Below are positions 8,893 to 18,644 of a stretch of 64,000 nt of DNA, piece by piece; positions within the stretch are counted from its first letter, which is position 1, and each line of letters opens with the position of its first letter. Under the pieces are notes generated by a model. That model did not search any database, had not been told where the DNA came from, and saw only the letters and a program-made list of their open reading frames with translations. The DNA is from Rothia sp. P100 (GTDB lineage: Bacteria > Actinomycetota > Actinomycetes > Actinomycetales > Micrococcaceae). The translations under genes were made by a program, and so were the position numbers. Where the stretch lies: contig NZ_JAMAYG010000001.1 in assembly GCF_023712425.1 (NCBI RefSeq), forward strand, positions 1-64,000. Direction: 5' to 3'.

Positions 8893-9978
8893 CTAGCGGC
8901 GGGTGTTCCAGGCACGCAGGTACTGGGAGGGCGCATAATCCACATCAACCTTCAGATCCTTAGCCCAGCTCAGAGCAAAGGAGTTATTGCGTAGAGCTTC
9001 GCGGCCGACCAGCACCACATCTGCCTGCTCTGAACCTACGATGTATTCAGCAAGGCGGGGTGAGTTAATCATGCCGACGGCCGCAACAGGAATGTCAGCT
9101 TCACGCTTGACGTGTGCTGCCATGGGGGTCTGGTAGCCCGCGTAGACCTTGATAGGTGCCGGGTAGTTGCCGCTGGTCGAAATATCAGCCATATCCACAC
9201 CGTCTTCTTTTAGCCAGGCAGCTACCTGGGCGGTTTCTTCAACGGTGATGCCGCCCTCCACGAACTCGGTGGCGGAGAGGCGCACTAGCAGGGGCATATC
9301 CGCGGGCATCTGGGCGCGCATAGCGTGGGCAACCCGGCGGACGAGGCGGGCTCGGTTTTCGAGCGAGCCGCCGTAGTCGTCGGTGCGCTGGTTGGATAGC
9401 GGTGAGAGGAACTGGGTAAGGAGGTAGCCGTGGGCTCCGTGGATTTCGAGGAAGTCGTAGCCAGCCTTTACCGCGCGCTGGGCGGCAGCTCCGAAAGCTT
9501 CAACGATTTCGCCAATGCGTTCTTCGGTGAGCGCGGTGGTTTCTTTGAGGCCGGGGTAGGCGATAGCTGAGGGGGCGAAGGTTTCCCAGCCGCCCTCTTC
9601 AATGCTGAGGGAACCGCCGTCGCGGGAGACGCGCTCAGTAACGCTGGATGCCTTTCGACCAGCGTGGGCAATCTGCACACCAGCTTTCGCGCCGCCGTCA
9701 TGGATAGCCTGAACGATGCGGGCGTGAGCTGCGGTGTGTTCATCCGACCAGAGCCCCAGGCAGAGGGGGCTGATACGACCTTCGGGCAGGACGCTAGTCA
9801 TCTCAACGATAACCGCACCGGCGCCACCGCGTGACAGGGCGTTGTAGTGATGTTCATGGTAGTTGGTGGGAATACCGTCTTTTTCGTCGACCGAGTACTG
9901 GCACATGGGCGGAACCCAGAGACGGTTGCGGGTGGTCATAGAGCGAACGGTAAAGGGCTCAAAGATGGGGGATGTCAT
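8893..9978 (-). CDS. NADH:flavin oxidoreductase, old yellow enzyme (YqjM-like)
   Basis: An FMN-dependent ene-reductase of 361 aa that reduces activated C=C bonds with NAD(P)H. It shows RNRLWVPPMCQYS, where Cys and Tyr are the YqjM-class flavin-tuning residues near position 26, then GVQIAHAGRK near 103, FLEIHGAHGYLLTQFLSPL near 173 with the substrate-binding His pair, LLVRLSATEFVEGG near 225 and GMINSPRLAEYIV near 304. Family assignment is firm; the physiological substrate is unknown. Confidence 0.9.
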   Translation of the reverse strand: MTSPIFEPFTVRSMTTRNRLWVPPMCQYSVDEKDGIPTNYHEHHYNALSRGGAGAVIVEMTSVLPEGRISPLCLGLWSDEHTAAHARIVQAIHDGGAKAGVQIAHAGRKASSVTERVSRDGGSLSIEEGGWETFAPSAIAYPGLKETTALTEERIGEIVEAFGAAAQRAVKAGYDFLEIHGAHGYLLTQFLSPLSNQRTDDYGGSLENRARLVRRVAHAMRAQMPADMPLLVRLSATEFVEGGITVEETAQVAAWLKEDGVDMADISTSGNYPAPIKVYAGYQTPMAAHVKREADIPVAAVGMINSPRLAEYIVGSEQADVVLVGREALRNNSFALSWAKDLKVDVDYAPSQYLRAWNTRR

Positions 9979-10122
9979 AATATTGCTTCCAGGGTTAGGG
10001 TTACTTCTCCCCCTCGTAACAGCGTCACCTGACCTCTTATTCCGTATAAGCCCTTAGCCTGAGTTAGAGAAGCGGCTTTCTAGGGTTCTTTGCTGGATGA
10101 GAGGGTTAGTAGAATTGCAGGT

Positions 10123-10614
10123 ATGCAAGAACTTTCTGAGCCGACCATCCGCTCTAGCTTTGTTAACTGTTCGAAGGGTGAAGCTAAGCGCCTAAACCTG
10201 CCCAGCCTCAATGAGGTCGCATGGGAGAACCAGGTTTTCCTGTCGTGGCTAGACCCCAAGAGTCCACTGAAGGGCTGCCTGGTGGTGGAGCAGGACGGTA
10301 TAGTTCAGGGTGTTCTGCTGCAGAAATCTAAGGCACAGAGCAGGGCTGCCCAGATGTGCCAGTTTTGCCTGACGTTGCACCCCGGCTCAGGTATTTCGCT
10401 TTACACAGCTGCCCGTCCTGGCGAGCCTGGCAGGCGCGGTAACACCATCGGCACTTATCTTTGTGCCAATCTGGCGTGCACCGACTATGTGCTGGGTAAG
10501 AAAAAGCCGGTGGGCATCCGCCAGATGGACGAGACGCTGAGTGTCGAGGATAGGCTGTTGCGCACCAAGAATAATGCCCTGGGTTTTATTGAGCGTTTGA
10601 AGAACGAAAGCTGA
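10123..10614 (+). CDS. FBP/FusB-like treble-clef zinc-finger protein
   Basis: A 163-aa protein of the elongation-factor-G-binding (FBP) family; FusB relatives bind EF-G and rescue it from fusidic acid. The zinc finger is visible as CQFC near residue 86 and a second pair, CANLAC, near 122. The start is the ATG of MQELSEPTIRSSF; the frame continues upstream only to a TTG without a good ribosome site. The small gap to the following monooxygenase suggests cotranscription. Whether it gives any drug resistance cannot be read here. Confidence 0.8.
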   Translation: MQELSEPTIRSSFVNCSKGEAKRLNLPSLNEVAWENQVFLSWLDPKSPLKGCLVVEQDGIVQGVLLQKSKAQSRAAQMCQFCLTLHPGSGISLYTAARPGEPGRRGNTIGTYLCANLACTDYVLGKKKPVGIRQMDETLSVEDRLLRTKNNALGFIERLKNES

Positions 10615-10632
10615 TCCTGGAGGTTCACTAGA

Positions 10633-11664
10633 ATGTTTAGTTTTGCTGACCTTGAAATCCCTCTGGTGGGCGCCCCTATGGCGGGTGGGCCGAGTACGCC
10701 CCAGCTTGCTGCTGTGGTGTCTAACGCCGGTGGGTTGGGCATGTTAGCGGCTGGCTACCTGAATGCTGACCAGCTGGCTGAACAAGTGAAGCAAACTCGA
10801 GAGCTTACTGATGGGCCTTTTGGGGTGAACCTATTCTGCCCGGCTGACCCCAATGACAATCCTGGTAATGCCAAGGCACTTCTGCAGGGCTACCGGCAGG
10901 CACTAGCACCTTTAGGCAAGCAGTACGGTCTAGACCTTCTCAATTACGAACTGGTTCTGCCTGACCACTTTCATTCTTTGCTGGATTGGCTACTTGCCAA
11001 CCCTGTGCCCGTAGTGACCTTTACCTTTGGTTGCCCTAGTGCCGAGCAAATCGAGCGACTGCAGATGGTTAGCACCTATGTGGGGGTAACCGTCACCAAT
11101 CCTCAGAACGCTATACTCGCCACCCAGGCTGATGCGAACTTTCTGTGTGTTCAGGGGCCGGACGCTGGCGGCCATCAGTCCACCTTTAGGGTCCAGGACG
11201 AGGTCAACCAGCTACCACTGTCGCAGCTTGTTCCTGCTGTTCAAGCTGTCACTAATTTGCCCCTGATAGCCGGTGGCGGAGTCGGTAGCAACCAGGATGT
11301 GCAGTCGATTCTCGCTTTAGGTGTTGAGGCAGTTCAGGTTGGCACGGTTCTACTGCTGAGCGACGAGGCAGGCACTAGCCAAGCACATCGCGATGCCTTG
11401 CAATCAGGAATTACAGAAACACGGCTCACCCGGGCTTTTACGGGACGTCCCGCCCGAGCCATCGTCAATGATTTTGTAACCGAGTTCGACGCGCTCGCTC
11501 CTGCGGTTTACCCACATGCGCATTACCTCACGGCTCCCCTACGCGCTAAAGCCAAGGACGCCGGTGCCTGGCAGCACATAAACGCTTGGACTGGTACTGG
11601 GTTTTGCCAGGCACATAATAGCCCAACAATAAAAATAATTTTTAATCTTTTGAAACCCAGCTAG
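10633..11664 (+). CDS. Nitronate monooxygenase (2-nitropropane dioxygenase family)
   Basis: An FMN TIM-barrel enzyme that oxidises nitronates such as propionate-3-nitronate. The 343-aa product has IPLVGAPMAGG at the start, VVSNAGGLGMLAAGY near residue 32, GPDAGGHQ with the catalytic His near 178 and the phosphate-binding LIAGGGVGS near 212. The last dozen codons are very AT-rich (many AAT/ATA/TTT) and do not resemble the usual ending of the family. An AT-rich insert begins just there, so the C-terminus seems to have been replaced at the junction. Confidence 0.88.
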   Translation: MFSFADLEIPLVGAPMAGGPSTPQLAAVVSNAGGLGMLAAGYLNADQLAEQVKQTRELTDGPFGVNLFCPADPNDNPGNAKALLQGYRQALAPLGKQYGLDLLNYELVLPDHFHSLLDWLLANPVPVVTFTFGCPSAEQIERLQMVSTYVGVTVTNPQNAILATQADANFLCVQGPDAGGHQSTFRVQDEVNQLPLSQLVPAVQAVTNLPLIAGGGVGSNQDVQSILALGVEAVQVGTVLLLSDEAGTSQAHRDALQSGITETRLTRAFTGRPARAIVNDFVTEFDALAPAVYPHAHYLTAPLRAKAKDAGAWQHINAWTGTGFCQAHNSPTIKIIFNLLKPS

Positions 11665-11806
11665 ATAAATGAACGAAACCCTGCCTTACCAATTAAAAAT
11701 TATTATTTTTAGAAAAGTTATTCTACTATGATGTCTTATTGGAGGAATCTTTTATTACATCAAACGAGATATAATTAAATACCTTATACAAATTTGAGCA
11801 GGCAAT

Positions 11807-12463
11807 TTACCATATTAGGTATTTTGAATATCTTTTATTCGCTAAATAATCTTCAACCACGGGACCAAAATCTACATATAGCCCATTTTCATCGAACAAG
11901 ACTCTTTTAAGCATGGCACCAATCTCCTGCTCATCAACTGTCGTTTGTTCAAGATTTTGAATAAATTCTGATATTTCTTTAATCTTATTCCTTCTTTTAT
12001 TAACTATTGTCGAGTTTTTATTTCCGATATTAAGGTTATCAAATGTGATTTCATAATCAGACTTTTGTGCAAAATCATAAGTTCCATTGATTTCCACATG
12101 TATTTCAGACCAATTTGCATCATATGGCGTAACATAAATAGGTTTAGAACCTCTATAATGATTGCAAGTCCCAAATCTTTGAGGACAGCTTAGGAGGAAA
12201 TTACCGAACTCTAAACTGTCCCCTTTTTGCGCAGATTGTGGATTAAGGTGTTCAATGGATCCAATCTCCCTACTAAGAGATCTACCGCAATACCCACAAG
12301 CACCCAGCTGATTTTTCATCAAGGTGTCTCTAATGCAATCCTTAATAGGATTCTTTCCATTAGCGTCTTGGACATTTAACTGAGAATAGGTTTTAACTTT
12401 GTTTTTCTTTAAATAAGTTAAATAATCAGATGGGGATTGTACTCTATTAAAAACCTTAGCCAT
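11807..12463 (-). CDS. ptuB: HNH endonuclease, PtuB-like (Septu defence)
   Basis: A 218-aa predicted HNH nuclease of the type found as PtuB in Septu systems and as the retron Ec78 effector. It shows CGYCGRSL near residue 56, SIEHLNPQS with the catalytic-type His near 68, and LLSCPQRFGTCNHYRG near 90, forming the metal-bound HNH core. It overlaps the ATPase gene upstream by eight bases. Base composition is far more AT-rich than flanking genes. It probably degrades nucleic acid when unleashed by the ATPase partner during phage infection; this is inferred from the family. Confidence 0.82.
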   Translation of the reverse strand: MAKVFNRVQSPSDYLTYLKKNKVKTYSQLNVQDANGKNPIKDCIRDTLMKNQLGACGYCGRSLSREIGSIEHLNPQSAQKGDSLEFGNFLLSCPQRFGTCNHYRGSKPIYVTPYDANWSEIHVEINGTYDFAQKSDYEITFDNLNIGNKNSTIVNKRRNKIKEISEFIQNLEQTTVDEQEIGAMLKRVLFDENGLYVDFGPVVEDYLANKRYSKYLIW

Positions 12464-13886
12464 CAGTAATTCTGTCTTTCAGGCGGAATTCTGACAACAA
12501 AATCTTATTCCTGAGAGTGTTGTATAGCTGACCTTTAGTGTTGATTTCCTTTTCAAGAATATAAAATTTCTCTTTAGCTTTAACGAGATCGTCTGAATCT
12601 AAAAATGATTGAATTCTATCTGACTGCTCGAGAACACTTGAATCCATAGGATTAGCGCCTAGAACAGTTTCGAGAATATACGAAGCGTTTTCACCATAGG
12701 TTCCATCAACTTTAGAAATTTCATTTTCGGCAACCGCAAATATATTGCAATTTTGAGCATTTGATAAAACTAATGGTGAATGTGTTGTAATGAAGAATTG
12801 GCAATTTGGGAAGATAGACGACAGCTTCTGAGGTAAACTAACTTGCCAGCTTGGATGAAGGTGAACATCAACCTCATCGATTAATACTATTCCAGGACTA
12901 TCAAGTGGCTTTTGACTATTCGGGTTCATTACGGATAGGGTCCTAGCTATATCACCGACCAATACCAATAAACTTTTTTCACCCTGAGAAAGCTGATCAA
13001 TATTTAACCATTTTGCATTTTTCATCACTTTTATCCTGTTGGATGAACCGCGGTCGATATGCATCTCAGTGAAATTATCTAAAAATTCAAATACCGCTTT
13101 CCTTGTAAAATGCAGCCGTGGATCCTCTTCAAAATTATCAAGCGACTCAATAGCCTTAAGGCCGCTGTTGTTGGAATCTCGATATAAATCCCTGAAACGC
13201 TGATTTTCATAGTTTTCAAGCTCTTCAAACCACTCAAAAAAATTCTGAAATCCGTTGTCACCACTTAAAGGTTTAGAATATTCTTCTAATGCGTTAGAAC
13301 CATTAAATGACCAACGATTTCTGAATCGCCCATTGGATTTACTGATGTGCCGATTTGTACCATAGTACATAATCGAAGGTAAAGTTACTTCTGCATTTAG
13401 GAACTGTAAATTATCTTGAATTTCTTTTGTTATTTTATTTAATTGACTAAAATCGGATCGAGTCTTAATTGGGGATCCTTTTTTAGTACGCGCTATGCTC
13501 CAAGAGACCGGCGTTTTGCTTTTGAACTCAAAGCTTTTACTATTGTAATCATCCTCATCTATGAACGAGAATAAGTCATCAGGAAATGAGTCTATTTCTA
13601 ACTTAGCGTAGATTCTCCCAACCTCTAGGTTTATTCTTGCATAGTTTTCGAAATTATTTATTTCATCATTTTCGATGAACTGGCCCTGCCTGCTACTACT
13701 TTGGACTCTAGCGGGGAACCAGCTAATTGATTTGGCAATAGCATCCAGAATAGTGGATTTACCACCACCATTTTCACCCACAAAAATATTCATTCTTGGA
13801 GACTGATCGCTACCGTTCCAAAAATCAATATAAACGTTATCCCTAAACCCACGATAGTTCTCAAGTGAAATACTTTTTATGTACAT
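12456..13886 (-). CDS. ptuA: AAA/SMC-like ATPase, PtuA-like (Septu defence)
   Basis: A 476-aa RecF/SMC-like ATPase. Walker A is VGENGGGKSTILDA near residue 38, the ABC-like signature LSQGEKSLLVLV lies near 299, Walker B IVLIDEVDVHLHPSW near 333 and the H-loop FITTHSPLVLS near 360. No TOPRIM domain is present, unlike OLD nucleases. It starts 12 bases after the thrS stop with an AGGA site between, so it may ride on thrS transcripts. With the overlapping HNH gene it matches the two-gene Septu arrangement. AT-rich codon use marks it as recently acquired. Confidence 0.83.
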   Translation of the reverse strand: MYIKSISLENYRGFRDNVYIDFWNGSDQSPRMNIFVGENGGGKSTILDAIAKSISWFPARVQSSSRQGQFIENDEINNFENYARINLEVGRIYAKLEIDSFPDDLFSFIDEDDYNSKSFEFKSKTPVSWSIARTKKGSPIKTRSDFSQLNKITKEIQDNLQFLNAEVTLPSIMYYGTNRHISKSNGRFRNRWSFNGSNALEEYSKPLSGDNGFQNFFEWFEELENYENQRFRDLYRDSNNSGLKAIESLDNFEEDPRLHFTRKAVFEFLDNFTEMHIDRGSSNRIKVMKNAKWLNIDQLSQGEKSLLVLVGDIARTLSVMNPNSQKPLDSPGIVLIDEVDVHLHPSWQVSLPQKLSSIFPNCQFFITTHSPLVLSNAQNCNIFAVAENEISKVDGTYGENASYILETVLGANPMDSSVLEQSDRIQSFLDSDDLVKAKEKFYILEKEINTKGQLYNTLRNKILLSEFRLKDRITDG

Positions 13887-13898
13887 TTTAGTATAGTC

Positions 13899-15920
13899 CT
13901 AACTATTCACCTTTGAAACGGTGCAAATTGGATCCGCATTAATCCGTGACTTGATGTGCTCCACAATCCTTGCCACGGCCTCGTCCACGGGTACGCCGTT
14001 TTCCTGGGATCCGTCGCGGAAGCGGAAGGACACCGCGCCGTTCTCGGCGTCCTCGCCACCGGCAATCAAGATGAAGGGCACCTTCTCCTTGGATGCGGTG
14101 CGAATCTTCTTGGGAAAGCGGTCGGTGCCGTAGTCCACCTCAACGCGCACACCCTGAGCAGCCAACTTAGCGGCAACCTCACCCATGTAGTCGTTGAAAG
14201 CCTCAGCAACGGGAACACCCACCACCTGAACCGGAGCCAACCACGCCGGGAACATACCTGCGTAGTGCTCGGTCAGTACACCAAAGAAACGCTCCAGCGA
14301 ACCAAACTTAGCGGAGTGAATCATGACGGGCTCCTGGCGGGAACCATCCGACGCCTGGTACTCCAGACCGAAGCGGGCAGGCTGGTTGAAGTCGTACTGC
14401 ACGGTAGACATCTGCCAGGTACGGCCAATAGCGTCCTTAGCCTGAACAGAAATCTTAGGGCCGTAGAAGGCAGCACCACCGGGGTCGGCTACCAGTTCAA
14501 GACCGGTCTCAGCAGCAACCTGCTCCAGAACAGCGGTTGCTTCTTCCCACTGCTCGTCTGTGCCAATGAACTTATCCTTCTTATCACCCTCGGTGTCGCG
14601 GGTGGAGAGTTCCAGGTAGAAGTCGGTCATACCGAAGTCCTCAAGCAGACTCAGCATGAACTTGAGCAGGTGACGCACCTCGTCCGGTGCCTGCTCTTTG
14701 GTCACATAGCTGTGGGAGTCGTCCTGGGTAATCATGCGCACGCGGGTCAGGCCCTGCAGTACGCCTGACTTCTCATCGCGGTAGACGGTGCCGAACTCAA
14801 AGAGACGCAGAGGCAGCTCGCGGTAAGAACGGCCACGTGAACGGAAAATCTCGTTGTGCATGGGGCAGTTCATTGCCTTGAGGCGGTAAGCCTGGCCCTC
14901 GTCCTCCATCGGGGGGAACATGCCGTCTGAGTAGTAGGGCAGGTGGCCGGAGGTGTAGAAGAGATCTTCCTTCGAGATATGCGGGGTCTTAACGTACTGG
15001 AAGCCCTCAGCGATGTGGCGTTCGCGCACGTAGTTTTCCATCTCGCGTAAGATGATGCCGCCCTTGGGGTGGAAGACAGGCAGACCGGGGCCGATAGTCT
15101 TGGGGAAGCTGAAGAGATCGAGTTCTTCGCCCAGACGGCGGTGGTCACGACGCTCAGCCTCAGCGATGCGGTCCTTGTAAGCAACCAGCTCTTCCTTGGA
15201 AGGCCAGGCGGTGCCGTAGATACGCTGCAGCATGGGGTTCTTCTCAGAACCGCGCCAGTAAGCGCCACCGGTGCGCATCAGTGCGTAGCCGTTGGCAAGA
15301 ATCTTAGTGGAGGGCACGTGCGGGCCACGGCAGAGATCCTTCCAGACGGTCTCGCCCTTGCGGTTAATGTTGTCGTAGATGGTGATTTCGCCAGCGCCCA
15401 CCTCAACGGAGGCACCTTCAGCGGCGTCCGCGCCCGAGCCGGGGCCCTGAGCAAGTTCTAGCAGTTCCAGCTTGTAGGGCTCGTCCGCCATTTCAGCGCA
15501 CGCCTCATCGTGAGTGACCACGCGACGCTGGAAGGTCTGGCCGCTCTTAATGATTTTCACCATGGACTTCTCAATCTTCTTGAGATCCTCAGGGGTGAAG
15601 GGCTCCTCAACATCAAAGTCAAAGTAGAAGCCGTCGGTGATATAGGGGCCGATGCCCAGCTTGGCGTCCTTGCGGTATTCCTGCACCGCTTGTGCCATGA
15701 CGTGTGCAACCGAGTGGCGCAGCACTTCAAGACCTTCTTGGTCGTGAACGCTCACAGGCTCTACGGTGTCGCCTGGTGCCAGTTCGGTGGAGAGATCGAC
15801 CAGGGTGCCGTTGATGCGAGCAACAACAATGTCGCTCTTCTCAGCGAACAGGTCAGCGGCTTTGCTGCCGGCTTCTACGGTGACGTTTTCGCCAGCAACG
15901 GTGATGTTGAGGGTAGACAA
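13899..15920 (-). CDS. thrS: Threonyl-tRNA synthetase
   Basis: Class II synthetase charging tRNA-Thr. The 673-aa protein has the N-terminal TGS domain ([13 protein letters not shown]), the editing domain with [11 protein letters not shown] near residue 68, and the catalytic core: [10 protein letters not shown] near 350 with the zinc Cys, motif 2 [13 protein letters not shown] near 375, MITQDDSH near 400, and the C-terminal anticodon-binding domain. The last ten residues ([10 protein letters not shown]) lie next to the AT-rich defence insert. A 9-bp stem-loop sits in its leader. Confidence 0.96.
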   Translation of the reverse strand: MSTLNITVAGENVTVEAGSKAADLFAEKSDIVVARINGTLVDLSTELAPGDTVEPVSVHDQEGLEVLRHSVAHVMAQAVQEYRKDAKLGIGPYITDGFYFDFDVEEPFTPEDLKKIEKSMVKIIKSGQTFQRRVVTHDEACAEMADEPYKLELLELAQGPGSGADAAEGASVEVGAGEITIYDNINRKGETVWKDLCRGPHVPSTKILANGYALMRTGGAYWRGSEKNPMLQRIYGTAWPSKEELVAYKDRIAEAERRDHRRLGEELDLFSFPKTIGPGLPVFHPKGGIILREMENYVRERHIAEGFQYVKTPHISKEDLFYTSGHLPYYSDGMFPPMEDEGQAYRLKAMNCPMHNEIFRSRGRSYRELPLRLFEFGTVYRDEKSGVLQGLTRVRMITQDDSHSYVTKEQAPDEVRHLLKFMLSLLEDFGMTDFYLELSTRDTEGDKKDKFIGTDEQWEEATAVLEQVAAETGLELVADPGGAAFYGPKISVQAKDAIGRTWQMSTVQYDFNQPARFGLEYQASDGSRQEPVMIHSAKFGSLERFFGVLTEHYAGMFPAWLAPVQVVGVPVAEAFNDYMGEVAAKLAAQGVRVEVDYGTDRFPKKIRTASKEKVPFILIAGGEDAENGAVSFRFRDGSQENGVPVDEAVARIVEHIKSRINADPICTVSKVNS

Positions 15921-16015
15921 AGAGTGTCTCCTAAAGTTTGGTGCTCACCCCTACGATGGGTGGGCCGGGCTTACACCTGCGCGATACAGGGGCGCAGGCT
16001 AAGCATAAGTTTACC

Positions 16016-16041
16016 CGCTGTCGCAGTGCCGAGCGACAGCG
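16016..16041 (-). other. Stem-loop between the methyltransferase gene and thrS
   Basis: CGCTGTCGC (16016-16024) and GCGACAGCG (16033-16041) form a perfect 9-bp stem with an 8-base loop. It lies about 95 bases upstream of thrS and 75 bases after the methyltransferase stop. No T-run follows on the minus strand, so it is either a weak terminator or part of the thrS leader. Confidence 0.4.
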
Positions 16042-16117
16042 AAACTATAGGTAGAAACGTGAAAAGTCTTGCACGGATAGGCGTTAGTAAAGACGCCGAG
16101 GAGTGCCCAACCAGACC

Positions 16118-17041
16118 TTACGAAGCTTTGGTGACACCTTCAACCCGAGGTGCAGTCGGTGCCTTTGCCCGTGACTTCTTGAAATCAACGTCCAGACCGT
16201 CAATACTGCGCAGACGTTTGCGCATGACCTTGACAGCCTCGGGGTTCTGATCGATGAGCAGGAACTTGCGGTCAAGCTGGGCAGCGGCGTGGCCGGTGGT
16301 GCCTGAGCCTCCAAAGAAGTCCAGCACCCAATCTCCTTCAGCACTAGATGCCTGGAGGATACGCCGCAGAATACCCAGGGGTTTCTGGGTGGCGTAACCG
16401 GTTTTCTCTTTGCCGCTGGGCGAAACGATGGTGTGCCACCAGACGTCCGTGGGTAGTTTGCCAGCCAGCGCCTTCTCTTCGGTGACCAGACCGGGTGCCA
16501 TGTAGGGCTCGCGGTCTACCGCCTCAGAGTTGAAGTAGTAGTTCTCGGGGTCTTTAACGTAGACCAGAATGTTGTCGTGCTTAGCCGGCCACTTCTTCTT
16601 CGACTTAGCGCCATAATCGTAGGCCCAAATGAGTTCATTGAGGAAGCATTCTCGGCCAAAGAGGGCGTCCAGCACCACCTTGGCATAGTGCACCTCGCGG
16701 TAATCAAGGTGAAGATAGAGGGTGCCGCTGGGCTTGAGCAGGCGCCACGCCTGAATCAGGCGAGGCTCTAAGAACTCCCAATATTCCTCAAAGGAGTCGT
16801 TGTAGCCGTAGACATCGCCCTTGATGGTCTCGTAGGTGTGCCCCTTATAGCCCACCCGTGAGCCACCTTCGGTGCGCACCGTCTTGATGCTCTGACGGCG
16901 CTGCACCTTACCCGTATTAAAGGGTGGGTCAATGTAAATGAGCTGAAACGACTCATCGGGCAGGTTTTTGAGTACGGCAAGGTTATCTCCGTGGACCACC
17001 ATGCTGGCGCCACTTGCTGACCAAATAGAACGTTTCGACAC
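16118..17041 (-). CDS. Orphan site-specific DNA adenine methyltransferase
   Basis: A 307-aa N6-adenine methyltransferase. Motif IV is IYIDPPFNTG near residue 35, and the SAM-binding motif I DFFGGSGTTGHA comes after it near 246; this IV-before-I order is the beta class shared by Mod-type and cell-cycle-type enzymes. No restriction endonuclease or specificity gene is adjacent, so it is an orphan methylase. The start is a GTG. The target sequence cannot be read from the protein. The FAH-family gene ends upstream of its start. Confidence 0.85.
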   Translation of the reverse strand: MSKRSIWSASGASMVVHGDNLAVLKNLPDESFQLIYIDPPFNTGKVQRRQSIKTVRTEGGSRVGYKGHTYETIKGDVYGYNDSFEEYWEFLEPRLIQAWRLLKPSGTLYLHLDYREVHYAKVVLDALFGRECFLNELIWAYDYGAKSKKKWPAKHDNILVYVKDPENYYFNSEAVDREPYMAPGLVTEEKALAGKLPTDVWWHTIVSPSGKEKTGYATQKPLGILRRILQASSAEGDWVLDFFGGSGTTGHAAAQLDRKFLLIDQNPEAVKVMRKRLRSIDGLDVDFKKSRAKAPTAPRVEGVTKAS

Positions 17042-17094
17042 ATCGTCCAGAATACCCCACGCTCCCCCGGTGCGTTACTCCCCACCAGTGAGGG

Positions 17095-17928
17095 TTAAGC
17101 CACGCCCTCGATGGAGCAGACGTTGGTGAGGCGACCAATACCCTCAATCTCTGTCACCACGGTTTGCCCCGGTGCCAGCCACCTACGCGGACGCAGGGAA
17201 AGGCCAACCCCTGCCGGTGTGCCCAGCGCGATAAGATCCCCGGGCTGCAAAGTCATGAAGGTTGAAATATATGAAATCACTTCAGCCGGTTTAAAAATGA
17301 GGTTGGCGGTGCTACCCTGCTGCCGTATCTCACCGTCCACGGTGCAGGTCATTGCTAACCCGCCAGCTATATCTAGCTCGTCGGGACTGACGATGACCGG
17401 GCCGAAGGGGGTCATTGAGTCCCAGTTCTTCCCCTGGAACCACTCGCTGGTGCGCCCCTGCCAGTCCCGCACCGATACGTCATTGAGGACGGTGTAGCCC
17501 AGTAGGTATTCCTCAGCTTCTTCAACCGGGATGCGGCGCCCCTCCTTTCCAATCACGGCGCAGAGTTCAACTTCCCAGTCAATTTTATTGCTCTCGGGGG
17601 GCATCTGAATTTGCTCACCAGGACCAATGAGCGCATTGCCGAACTTGGTGAAAATAGTGGGGTGGGAGGGGGTTTCAGCGCCTACTTCTTTGGCATGGTC
17701 GGTGAAGTTAAGGCCTACGCACAGCACCCGGGAGACGTTGCTTAAAGGGCGGATGAAGTCGCCCTCACTCAGATCTAACGGTTGAGCATCCATATGCTCG
17801 GCAGAAATGAACTGAACCTCGCGGGTCGCCAAGTAGTCAGCCAAGGGTTTATCCAGCTGATACCAGCGTGATCCTTGCTCGATAACAGCAACTGGTTTTC
17901 CTCGTAAAAGTATCTGAGCGAACTTCAT
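17095..17928 (-). CDS. Fumarylacetoacetate hydrolase family protein
   Basis: A 277-aa member of the FAH superfamily, metal-dependent hydrolases/decarboxylases of 2-oxo and ring-cleavage products. Visible are VGLNFTDHAKEVG near residue 91, IDWEVELCAVIGKEG near 141 with the metal-binding Glu pair, GYTVLNDVSVRDWQ near 170 and IALGTPAGVG near 246. The ATG follows an AGAGGAG ribosome site. The substrate is not deducible. The 190-base AT-rich gap upstream to the divergent GNAT gene should hold both promoters; no specific operator was recognised. Confidence 0.85.
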   Translation of the reverse strand: MKFAQILLRGKPVAVIEQGSRWYQLDKPLADYLATREVQFISAEHMDAQPLDLSEGDFIRPLSNVSRVLCVGLNFTDHAKEVGAETPSHPTIFTKFGNALIGPGEQIQMPPESNKIDWEVELCAVIGKEGRRIPVEEAEEYLLGYTVLNDVSVRDWQGRTSEWFQGKNWDSMTPFGPVIVSPDELDIAGGLAMTCTVDGEIRQQGSTANLIFKPAEVISYISTFMTLQPGDLIALGTPAGVGLSLRPRRWLAPGQTVVTEIEGIGRLTNVCSIEGVA

Positions 17929-18118
17929 ATTTCTACTCCTCTAAAAGTTATAATTCTTTTAGTATCATTAACGAATCTGCAGGTCAAACACTCTTTATTT
18001 GGTAAGAAATACAAAGAAAAGCAGATGAATTTATAACGAACACCTTACATAACTATTAGCAAACAGAGTACTCTATACCTCACAGTGTAATTTATTTCAG
18101 ATACTAAGGAGGCTCGCG

Positions 18119-18625
18119 ATGAGCGGCTTTATCACCCTCGTTTCCCAGACATCCAAAGCAACGAAGCCCATCACCGTCAGCACTCGCCCTGCCCAGGTTG
18201 AAGACGCTGAGGCTCTAGCCCGTCTCTACTTCGCCTCCTACGAAGGCGACCGCTTCAGCTCCCAGGCTGAAGCTGCCACCGAGATGGAAAAGATTTTGCG
18301 CGGTGAACACGGTGAGTTCTACACCGATGCATCCCCCGTCGTCGTTGATGAACACGACCGCGTTATTGCCGCGTCCCTCTGCCTCAAAAACAGCCCCGTA
18401 AGAGAACCCAAAGATCTACCGACCATCTATGAGCTCTTCACCGCAGCATCCCGCCGCCGTGAGGGTCTTGCTGAACAGTTGATTCGCAAGTCTATTGATC
18501 AGATGTTCGAGGACGGCTACGAGCAGGTTACCGTACGCATCCAAGACAACAACTCTGCAGCATTAGCCCTCTACCTTACCCTCGATTTCAACCGTTGGTA
18601 CCCTGAGGCGGAAGACATCTTCTAA
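18119..18625 (+). CDS. GNAT-family N-acetyltransferase
   Basis: A 168-aa protein with a GNAT fold beginning near residue 24 (VSTRPAQVEDAEALARLYFASY). The acetyl-CoA motif is degenerate: SRRREGLAEQLIRKSIDQM near 121 stands in for the usual Q/RxxGxG/A, and DNNSAALALYLTLDF near 148 is the motif B region. An AAGGAGG ribosome site precedes the ATG. It is followed by a strong terminator. The acetyl acceptor is unknown. Confidence 0.75.
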   Translation: MSGFITLVSQTSKATKPITVSTRPAQVEDAEALARLYFASYEGDRFSSQAEAATEMEKILRGEHGEFYTDASPVVVDEHDRVIAASLCLKNSPVREPKDLPTIYELFTAASRRREGLAEQLIRKSIDQMFEDGYEQVTVRIQDNNSAALALYLTLDFNRWYPEAEDIF

Positions 18626-18644
18626 GGTCTAAGGTCTACAACTA

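Noticed and set aside
11807-13886. Retron system
   Set aside because: The PtuAB-type pair occurs in some retrons, but no reverse transcriptase or msr/msd-like RNA is seen nearby.
13956-14768. 270-aa plus-strand frame inside thrS
   Set aside because: It is a shadow of thrS coding sequence with no start signal or family features.
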